64,000 bases of DNA from Vreelandella zhaodongensis (GTDB lineage: Bacteria > Pseudomonadota > Gammaproteobacteria > Pseudomonadales > Halomonadaceae). Positions 57,379 through 64,000 of the stretch are shown here, in pieces; the stretch's first letter is position 1; each line of letters opens with the position of its first letter. Position numbers and translations under genes: made by a program. Location of the stretch: the NCBI RefSeq assembly GCF_013415115.1, contig NZ_JACCDD010000009.1, forward strand, positions 62,001 to 126,000, in the 5' to 3' direction. The notes beneath the pieces were generated by a model. The model saw nothing but the letters and a program-made list of their open reading frames with translations. It made no database searches and was not told the origin of the DNA.

Positions 57379-59079
57379 GTGTCTACGCCTGCTCGCCGCT
57401 CACCCTCGGCTCCGCTTTCAGGTTTTGCTTCACGCTTTACGCTGTCGCTAAGCCCTTGGTCAATTGCCCTATTTCTGATCGCCCTGACGGTGGCACTCCC
57501 CATACTGGTGGTGTTCAGCCATATTTTCATGCCGACAGAAGGCGTTTGGCAGCACCTCGCCAGCACCGTGTTGCCTCGCTATCTTTCCAATACCTTCTGG
57601 TTAGTGCTGTGGGTGGGGCTAGGTACGCTAATTATCGGTGCGGGTACTGCGTGGCTGGTGGTCATGTGCCGGTTCCCAGGTAAGCGTGTTTTCGAATGGG
57701 CATTGCTGTTGCCTCTCGCCGTGCCCACTTATGTGATTGCCTACGCCTATACGGACTTTTTACAAGTTGCGGGACCACTGCAAAGCGTTCTGCGCGAATG
57801 GTTTAGCTGGCAGGTTGGCGATTACTACTTCCCGAACGTGCGCTCCCTGGGCGGCGCAGCGACGCTGATTACCTTTGTGCTCTACCCGTATGTCTACCTG
57901 TTGGCCCGTGCGTCATTTCTTGAACAGTCCGTATGTGTACTGGATGTCGGACGCACGCTTGGCCGCGGGCCTTGGCACTTATTTGCCAGCGTCGCCCTGC
58001 CGCTGGCGCGACCGGCGCTGGTGGGGGGCGTTTCACTGGTGCTGATGGAAACCCTTAATGAGTTTGGGGCGGTACAATTTTTTGGCGTAGACACCTTTAC
58101 AACAGGCATTTATCGAACGTGGTTTGGCTTAGGTGAGCCGGTAGCAGCCGCCCAATTAGCGGCTTGCCTGCTGACATTTGTGATTGTGCTGGTGTTACTG
58201 GAGCGTTACTCACGAGGTAAGCGTCGCTACTTCCACACCACTAACCGCTATCAGCAGCTGCCCGAATATCGCCTGCGTGGCTGGAAAGCCTTGGGGGCAA
58301 CACTCGCGTGTTTCTTACCCATTTTAATCGGTTTTTTATTACCCAGCGGCATTTTGCTGAACCTGGCCATTGAGACCGGCGACAGCCTGTTTGGCACACG
58401 CTTTATCGGTTTTGCTGTCAACAGCTTAAGCCTTTCCGCCACGGCCGCACTCCTGGCAGTGGGTCTGGCAGTGCTGCTGAGCTATGGCGTTAGGCTCCAC
58501 AACTCACCTAGCGCACGGCTATTTACCCGTATTGCGGCGATGGGCTATGCCATTCCGGGTTCCGTTGTCGCTGTGGGTATTTTGATTCCCTTTGCCTGGC
58601 TGGATAACACCCTAAATACGTGGCTGCACGCACACTATGGCAAAATCATCGGGTTGGTGTTTAGCGGCTCAGCGTTTATCTTAATTTACGCCTATGTCGT
58701 GCGCTTTTTGGCGGTTTCATTCAATGCAGTAGAAGCGAGCCTGGGTAAGGTCACGCCCAGCATGGATGCAGCTTCTCGCACCCTAGGCCAAACCGCCGGT
58801 GGCACGCTCCGCCGTATTCACACGCCACTAATGCGCAGCAGCTTGCTAGCGGCCGGCATTTTGGTATTCGTAGATGCCATGAAGGAACTGCCCGCCACCA
58901 TTATCCTGCGGCCTTTCAACTTTGACACCCTGGCAGTACGCGCTCATAGCCTCGCTTCTGACGAACGCTTGGCAGAGGCCTCGACAGCATCGCTGACCAT
59001 TGTCGTCGTGGGGATTTTGCCGGTCATTCTACTCAGCTTGGCAATGCGTCGGGCGCGCCCTGGTAGCCAGGCTGAGTAG
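57379..59079 (+). CDS. fbpB: Ferric iron ABC transporter permease (FbpB-type)
   Basis: A 566-residue permease fusing two transmembrane halves (about 12 helices), as usual for Fbp/Sfu ferric transporters. Two EAA-type loops are visible, in RTLGRGPWHLFASVALPLARPAL and SRTLGQTAGGTLRRIHTPLM. The GTG at 57379 is chosen because AAGGAG lies 8 bases upstream; the longer reading from TTG 57337 adds a polar stretch. It is a lone plus-strand gene, next to the convergent fbpC and near fbpA, so the transporter is spread over three units. Confidence 0.9.
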   Translation: MSTPARRSPSAPLSGFASRFTLSLSPWSIALFLIALTVALPILVVFSHIFMPTEGVWQHLASTVLPRYLSNTFWLVLWVGLGTLIIGAGTAWLVVMCRFPGKRVFEWALLLPLAVPTYVIAYAYTDFLQVAGPLQSVLREWFSWQVGDYYFPNVRSLGGAATLITFVLYPYVYLLARASFLEQSVCVLDVGRTLGRGPWHLFASVALPLARPALVGGVSLVLMETLNEFGAVQFFGVDTFTTGIYRTWFGLGEPVAAAQLAACLLTFVIVLVLLERYSRGKRRYFHTTNRYQQLPEYRLRGWKALGATLACFLPILIGFLLPSGILLNLAIETGDSLFGTRFIGFAVNSLSLSATAALLAVGLAVLLSYGVRLHNSPSARLFTRIAAMGYAIPGSVVAVGILIPFAWLDNTLNTWLHAHYGKIIGLVFSGSAFILIYAYVVRFLAVSFNAVEASLGKVTPSMDAASRTLGQTAGGTLRRIHTPLMRSSLLAAGILVFVDAMKELPATIILRPFNFDTLAVRAHSLASDERLAEASTASLTIVVVGILPVILLSLAMRRARPGSQAE

Positions 59080-59104
59080 TTAAAAGTCGTTGAAAAGCAA
59101 ATAA

Positions 59105-60202
59105 TTAACGTGGAAAGATAAATACCTGAGAGTGGTCTAAGTCGATATCAATCGGCTGGCCCTCTTGGGGCAAAAACACCCCAGGCACCCTGGCATGAAG
59201 GTGTGCTTCCTGACCATCTTCACCATGCGCGCAAAGGTGAATCAGACTAGAACGACCCAGTAGCTTAGCCATAACAACATGGCTATGGTCATGCGCATCG
59301 CTAGGCAAGTCACGCTCTTTAATGCGCAATGCTTCAGGGCGAATCATGACCTGAACATCGCTATCGTCAGGCAGCCAGCTGGCATCCACCGCGCCAACAG
59401 GCGTTTGAACCACACCACCTTTCACCACGCCCTCGAGCTCGTTCACTTCCCCAAAAAAGGTCACCACAAACGGATCAATGGGGGTGCAGTAAAGCTCTCG
59501 TGGCGTTCCTGTTTGAACGATCTTGCCATCTCGCATCAGCGCGATTCGATCCGCCATAAACATGGCTTCTTCAGGGTCGTGGGTTACCAGCAGCGTTGCC
59601 GAACCCAACTTTTTCAACACGTGTAGCGTGTCATCACGAATCCGATCCCGCAGCCGTGCATCCAAGCTGGAAAACGGTTCATCTAACAACATTAGTTTTG
59701 GTGTGGGTGCTAGCGCACGGGCCAAGGCGACGCGTTGCTGCTGACCACCAGATAGCATATGAGGATAGGTGTCAACGTAGTCGGCCATACCCAGTTGGCC
59801 CAATAGCTCTATGGCTCGCGCTCGGCGCTGGCCGGAAGGCAGCTGCTTGAGACCAAAGGTGACGTTTTCGAGCACGCTTAAATGGGGAAACAGTGCCGAA
59901 TCTTGGAACGCAAGGCCGACATTGCGCTTTTCTGGTGGCACATGACGCTTACCTGGTTTGGCAATCGCCTGCCCATCGAGACTTACCGCTCCTTCTTGCA
60001 CTACTTCGAGCCCTGCAGCAATACGCAGCAACGTCGTTTTACCACAGCCAGAAGGGCCTAATAGGCAAACAACTTCACCAGGCGCAATGTCAAGATCGAT
60101 ACCTTTGACGACCTTATTAGCCGCAAAGGTATGCTGAACACCACGCAACGAAAGCGCCAATGCAGGGGCTGACACGTCGGAAAGTGACACGGTTGCCGTC
60201 AT
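59105..60202 (-). CDS. fbpC: Ferric iron ABC transporter ATP-binding protein (FbpC-type)
   Basis: A 365-residue ATPase. Walker A is GPSGCGKTTLLR (about 53-64), signature LSGGQQQRVALARAL, Walker B LMLLDEPFSSLD, and a C-terminal TOBE-type regulatory region (about 240-360). It powers the FbpB permease. ATG 60202 with GGTGAAA is preferred over the longer frame at 60259. It is divergent from fbpA and convergent with fbpB, ending 26 bp from the latter. Confidence 0.93.
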   Translation of the reverse strand: MTATVSLSDVSAPALALSLRGVQHTFAANKVVKGIDLDIAPGEVVCLLGPSGCGKTTLLRIAAGLEVVQEGAVSLDGQAIAKPGKRHVPPEKRNVGLAFQDSALFPHLSVLENVTFGLKQLPSGQRRARAIELLGQLGMADYVDTYPHMLSGGQQQRVALARALAPTPKLMLLDEPFSSLDARLRDRIRDDTLHVLKKLGSATLLVTHDPEEAMFMADRIALMRDGKIVQTGTPRELYCTPIDPFVVTFFGEVNELEGVVKGGVVQTPVGAVDASWLPDDSDVQVMIRPEALRIKERDLPSDAHDHSHVVMAKLLGRSSLIHLCAHGEDGQEAHLHARVPGVFLPQEGQPIDIDLDHSQVFIFPR

Positions 60203-60393
60203 TATTTCACCATTGTTTCGTTCACCTGCGACATGATAAACGAGTGCCGCTGCGAACACGGTTGAAAGTTATTTACATTCTATTTTCTATTGGTTGGAGA
60301 TGCACGCGTCAGGCCGAAAATAGAGATGCGTTTCATTACTATTTAACTTGACGACACGATTTGGAAGCGTTTCAATAGACCTTTGTCGCTAAT

Positions 60394-60412
60394 GCAACTT
60401 ATTATCATAAAC
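60394..60412 (-). promoter_or_regulatory. Fur-box-like site upstream of fbpA
   Basis: The minus strand reads GTTTATGATAATAAGTTGC; hand alignment to the 19-base Fur consensus GATAATGATAATCATTATC gives 13 matches. It lies 17 bp before the fbpA start codon, in the divergent fbpC-fbpA gap, so iron repression of one or both genes is likely. Hand count, not a statistical score. Confidence 0.6.
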
Positions 60413-60428
60413 ATTCAGGGTATTTGTC

Positions 60429-61454
60429 ATGAAAAAAGCGTGTCTCTCTGCTTCTGTCGCTGCCATCATGGCGAGTTCTGCTTTTGCAAGCAGCGCACTC
60501 GCTAACGAAGTCAACATTTACTCCGCTCGCCACTATGATTCGGACGAAATTCTTTACAAAGCGTTCACTGAAGAGACTGGCATTAAGGTCAATGTACTAG
60601 AAGGCGATTCTGACCAATTGATGGAGCGTATGCAGCGCGAAGGCATTGCTAGTCCCGCTGACGTCATGCTCACCGTTGACGCTGGCCGCCTTTGGCGCGC
60701 CGAGCAAGATGGCCTGTTCCAGAGCGTTGATTCTGAGATACTTAACGAGCGCATTCCTGAGTCCATGCGCCACCCTGAAGGCAAGTGGTTCGGCTTTAGC
60801 CAACGCGCACGCGTCATTTTTTATAACCGTGAAAACTTCGATCCCAGCCAAATTTCGAGCTACGAAGATTTAGCCGATCCACAGTTTGAGGGGCAAGTAT
60901 GTATTCGCTCTTCGAACAACATTTATAACCAATCGCTACTGGCTTCAATGATCGAGCACCACGGTGAAGAGGGTGCACAAGAGTGGGCTCAGGGCGTTGT
61001 TAACAACTTAGCACGCAACCCAGAAGGTGGCGACACGGACCAAATCCGTGGCGCTGCTAGCGGCGAATGCGATCTAGCCGTCGCTAACCATTATTACTAC
61101 GTGCGCTTGCTACACTCTGATAACGAATCTGATCGTGAAACCGCGCGTAAAGTCGGCGTTATCTTCCCCAACCAGGATGACCGTGGCACCCACATTAACG
61201 TCGGTGGAGCAGGCTTAGTCGCCAATGCTCAAAACCCTGAAAACGGCACTCGCTTCCTGGAGTTTTTAGCCTCTGACGACGCCCAGGAAGTATTAGCAGG
61301 TCGTAACTATGAGTTCCCCGTTGTTGAAGGCATCAAGAAAAATCCGGTGCTTGAATCTTGGGGTGATTTTGCAAAAGACGATATCAACATCAGCATCCTG
61401 GGCGAAAACAACCCAGAGGCCATTCGTATATCTGACCGTGTGAACTGGCGCTAA
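60429..61454 (+). CDS. fbpA: Ferric iron ABC transporter substrate-binding protein (FbpA/FutA-type)
   Basis: A 341-residue periplasmic iron-binding protein. Signal peptide about 1-25 (cleaved after ALA), then NEVNIYSARHYDSDE, the start typical of the FutA/FbpA branch. The iron-binding tyrosine cluster is in NHYYYVRLL; a further conserved tyrosine is in IYSARHY. The LVANAQNPENGTRFLEFLAS segment is typical of the class. It has its own terminator and a Fur-like site, and lies divergent to fbpC. Confidence 0.94.
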   Translation: MKKACLSASVAAIMASSAFASSALANEVNIYSARHYDSDEILYKAFTEETGIKVNVLEGDSDQLMERMQREGIASPADVMLTVDAGRLWRAEQDGLFQSVDSEILNERIPESMRHPEGKWFGFSQRARVIFYNRENFDPSQISSYEDLADPQFEGQVCIRSSNNIYNQSLLASMIEHHGEEGAQEWAQGVVNNLARNPEGGDTDQIRGAASGECDLAVANHYYYVRLLHSDNESDRETARKVGVIFPNQDDRGTHINVGGAGLVANAQNPENGTRFLEFLASDDAQEVLAGRNYEFPVVEGIKKNPVLESWGDFAKDDINISILGENNPEAIRISDRVNWR

Positions 61455-61491
61455 ATACGGTGGCCCGCTTGGCCGCTGCATAACGCACCAC

Positions 61492-61526
61492 AAAAAAACA
61501 CCTGCAGTTTCGCTGCAGGTGTTTTG
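61492..61526. terminator. Bidirectional terminator between fbpA and polA
   Basis: A run of A, then ACACCTGCAG, loop TTTCG, CTGCAGGTGT and TTTT. It terminates fbpA (+) and the convergent polA (-). Confidence 0.92.
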
Positions 61527-61555
61527 CATTTAAGTGCTGAAGGCCTAGCGTGGTT

Positions 61556-64000
61556 TTAGTGCGCTTCATCCCAGTTGGCACCACTTTCCGCTTCAACAAT
61601 CAATGGCACGCTAAGTGTGGCCGCTGCTTGCATGCGTGCCTGAACCTGCTCAATAAATGTCTCAACTTGCGCGTCGGCCACCTCAAAGACTAGCTCGTCG
61701 TGTACCTGCATAACCATTAGCGCATCAAATTCTCCTTCAGCAAGCCATGCATCTACATCGATCATCGCCTGCTTGATGATATCGGCTGCCGTGCCCTGCA
61801 TTGGCGCATTAATCGCGGTGCGCTCAGCGCCCTGGCGGCGGTTGCGGTTTTGCGAGTGGATCTCTGGTAGATACAGGCGCCGCCCTAGCACGGTTTCAAC
61901 ATAGCCATCTTCCGCGGCCTGGGTACGAATACGATCCATATAGCGAGCAACGCCAGGGTAACGATCAAAATAGCGGTCGATATAGGTCTGCGCTTGGTTG
62001 CGCTCGATATGCAGCTGGCGCGACAGCCCCCAGGCGCTCATGCCGTAAATCAGGCCAAAGTTAATGGCCTTGGCGCTGCGCCGCTGGTCCGCAGAGACCT
62101 TTTCAAGCGCAGTGCCGAACACTTCGGCGGCGGTCGCAGTGTGGATATCGCGCCCTTCCGCAAATGCCTCCAGAAGTCCTTTATCTTCTGAGAGGTGCGC
62201 CATAATGCGCAACTCAATTTGTGAGTAGTCTGCCGCCACAATGCGATAGCCAGGGCGTGCCACAAATGCCTGGCGGATTTTGCGCCCCTCTTCTGTGCGA
62301 ATCGGAATGTTCTGCAGGTTGGGATCGGACGACGAGAGCCGCCCTGTCGCCGTCACCGCTTGGTGATAGCTGGTATGCACCCGCCCAGTGGTTTTATTGA
62401 GTAGGCGCGGCAGCTTGTCGGTATAGGTGGACTTAAGCTTCGCCAGCCCTCGGTGCTGCATAATTACCTTGGGCAAGGGGTAATCCAGCGCCAGCTCTTC
62501 TAGTACCGCTTCTGCAGTCGAAGGCGCACCTTTGGGGGTTTTCTTGATCACGGGGATTTTCTGCTCTTCGAACAGAATCTGCCCCAGCTGCTTAGGTGAA
62601 CCGAGGTTAAACTCACGACCTGCCAGCTCGAATGCTTCGCTTTCCAGCTCACGAATACGGCGCTCTAACTGCTGGCTCTGCTCGTGAAGGCGCTCGGCAT
62701 CCAGTGCCACGCCATTGCGTTCAATACGCGACAGCACGTTAATCAGCGGAAGCTCAAGATGGTCCAGCACGTCCGCTAAACGCCCTTCCCGCTCCACCTG
62801 AGGACGGAGTGTTTCTTGCAGTCGTAGCGTAATATCCACATCTTCACAGGCATAAGGAACCGCCTGTTCCAGTGCGATCTGGTTAAACGTGAGCTGTTTG
62901 GCACCTTTTCCAGCGATCTCCTCGAAGGAGATGGTTTTTTCGCCCAAATACTTTAGCGCTAGCGAATCCATGTCATGGCGCGTGACAGTGGAGTTCAGCA
63001 CGTAAGAGGCCAGCATGGTGTCGGCCAGCGGCCCCACCACGCGAATATCATAGTTTGCCAGCACAGAAATATCGTACTTAAGGTTCTGGCCAATTTTGGT
63101 CTTGGTAGGGTCTTCCAGCAGCGGCTTCAATGCCCGCAGTACCTTCTGGCGATCAAGCTGTGCGGGCGCATCCAGATAATCATGGGCCAGTGGAATATAG
63201 GCAGCTTCACCGGCCTCCAACGCCAAGCCGACGCCTACAATGTCGGCGTCCATATAATTCAGGCTAGTGGTTTCTAAATCGAAGCAAAAACGCTCAGCTT
63301 TCTTCAGACGCCCTAACCACACATCAAACTCAGCTTGCTCAACAATGACATGATCATTGCGCTGACTGGAAGGCGCGACGCTTTCAGCGGCGTCAGTAGT
63401 GATGTTCTCAGGCGCGGGCTCGCCCCCCTTCACGTCATCAACACCCTCGTCGTTACCTGCCAGCAGTTCAGCCAACCACTGCTTGAACTCCATCTCTTTA
63501 TAGAGTTCCACCAGGGCTTCGCGGTCTGGGTGCGCAATATCCAAGTCATCCAGACCCACGGGGAGTTCGCAGTCGGTCTTAATGGTCGCTAATTGGTAAG
63601 AGAGAAAGGCCTGTTCACGGTGCTCTTCAAGCTTCTTCGGTAACGTTTTCGCACCACGGAAGCTGAGCGTTTTGACGCGTTCCAGATCACCGTAAATAGT
63701 TTCTAAACCGCCTTCCATGCCTTGTAGCAGGCCAATGGCGGTCTTTTCGCCAACGCCTGGCACGCCTGGAATGTTATCGACTTTGTCTCCCATCAATGCC
63801 AGGAAATCAATGATCAGCTCGGGCGGCAGTCCAAATTTTTCTTTAACCCCCGCTTCGTCGAGAGTTTCCTCTTTCATGGTGTTGACCAGCGTGATGTGGT
63901 CATTCACCAACTGCGCCATATCTTTATCGCCGGTAGAGATTACCGCATCACGACCTGCCTGGGTGGCATGGTGAGCCAGGGTGCCAATCACATCGTCGGC
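61556..64000 (-). CDS. polA: DNA polymerase I, N-terminal part outside the window
   Basis: Replication and repair polymerase. The frame stays open to the window edge, so the first about 110 residues are missing; 814 are visible. The remaining 5'-nuclease part has the GDKDMAQLV and GDKVDNIPGVPGVGEKTA motifs. The 3'-5' proofreading domain is intact in its motif I (CFDLETTSLNY). Polymerase motifs DYSQIELRIMAHLSED, RRSAKAINFGLIYGMS and VMQVHDELVFEV are present. The apparent start GTG at 63991 is internal: upstream codons read ADD, giving the family's EADDVIGTLA. Confidence 0.98.
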   Translation of the reverse strand, partial: ADDVIGTLAHHATQAGRDAVISTGDKDMAQLVNDHITLVNTMKEETLDEAGVKEKFGLPPELIIDFLALMGDKVDNIPGVPGVGEKTAIGLLQGMEGGLETIYGDLERVKTLSFRGAKTLPKKLEEHREQAFLSYQLATIKTDCELPVGLDDLDIAHPDREALVELYKEMEFKQWLAELLAGNDEGVDDVKGGEPAPENITTDAAESVAPSSQRNDHVIVEQAEFDVWLGRLKKAERFCFDLETTSLNYMDADIVGVGLALEAGEAAYIPLAHDYLDAPAQLDRQKVLRALKPLLEDPTKTKIGQNLKYDISVLANYDIRVVGPLADTMLASYVLNSTVTRHDMDSLALKYLGEKTISFEEIAGKGAKQLTFNQIALEQAVPYACEDVDITLRLQETLRPQVEREGRLADVLDHLELPLINVLSRIERNGVALDAERLHEQSQQLERRIRELESEAFELAGREFNLGSPKQLGQILFEEQKIPVIKKTPKGAPSTAEAVLEELALDYPLPKVIMQHRGLAKLKSTYTDKLPRLLNKTTGRVHTSYHQAVTATGRLSSSDPNLQNIPIRTEEGRKIRQAFVARPGYRIVAADYSQIELRIMAHLSEDKGLLEAFAEGRDIHTATAAEVFGTALEKVSADQRRSAKAINFGLIYGMSAWGLSRQLHIERNQAQTYIDRYFDRYPGVARYMDRIRTQAAEDGYVETVLGRRLYLPEIHSQNRNRRQGAERTAINAPMQGTAADIIKQAMIDVDAWLAEGEFDALMVMQVHDELVFEVADAQVETFIEQVQARMQAAATLSVPLIVEAESGANWDEAH

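Noticed and set aside
61556..63991. polA start at 63991
   Set aside because: The codon is GTG inside a conserved EADDVIGTLA motif; the gene clearly continues beyond the window.

Overview
The window reads as a chromosomal segment of a gammaproteobacterium, most likely a halophilic or marine member of the Halomonadaceae (Halomonas-like). Grounds: gene order 1-12.4 kb resembles the Pseudomonas priA-argS-hslVU-ubiEJB-hisE-tatABC block; there is a BCCT osmolyte carrier, a TRAP transporter, a FabY-type ketoacyl synthase and a Mg-type HemB. Base composition looks like moderate GC (by eye). The genus call is inference. No rRNA, tRNA, CRISPR, prophage, transposase or integron was seen; nearly everything is core or near-core chromosome with a few accessory patches.

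Region by region. 1-12.4 kb (all +): priA (5' cut), argS, a SPOR protein, hslVU, a DUF971 protein, ubiE-ubiJ-ubiB, hisE and tatABC. Compared with the Pseudomonas order, the pha gene block and hisI are missing here; a 4 x 19 bp tandem repeat lies in the ubiB-hisE gap. 12.4-16.7 kb: elbB (-) and hemB, ppk (+). 16.7-22.4 kb: metE (-) divergent from its regulator metR (+) with a perfect MetR box in the gap, then an RstAB-like two-component system (-). 22.4-27.7 kb: small and membrane proteins (a 40-aa ORF, a PLDc_N peptide, a retropepsin-like protease, a UMF1 MFS carrier, a BCCT transporter with a small membrane partner, and a 118-aa membrane protein). 27.7-34.8 kb (all -): an AEC carrier, glnE, dgkA, dacB, an SMR transporter coupled to a TrmB-like methyltransferase. 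34.9-42.1 kb (+): fabY-coaD, ferredoxin, a MATE carrier, an AtoE-type carrier, an acyl-CoA thioesterase, and an unusual protein with a voltage-sensor-like membrane part but no visible pore. 42.1-45.4 kb: a MocR regulator divergent from a LysE exporter, an I78-type inhibitor lipoprotein, an entericidin and a HIT protein.

45.4-48.1 kb (-) holds the most interesting locus: two lipoproteins translationally coupled to a DUF1007 protein (ZevA-like), then a NicO-family permease with a His-Ser repeat loop (ZevB-like). A Zur-box-like element lies just before the permease. This suggests a zinc import operon with two undescribed lipoprotein partners.

48.2-64 kb: glycerate kinase, a Dps-family protein, pepD, tmcA, a TRAP transporter (dctPQM) with an attenuator-like hairpin after the binding-protein gene, a ferric iron ABC system split over three transcription units (fbpB +, fbpC -, fbpA +) with a Fur-like site before fbpA, and the 3' part of polA (-) running off the window end.
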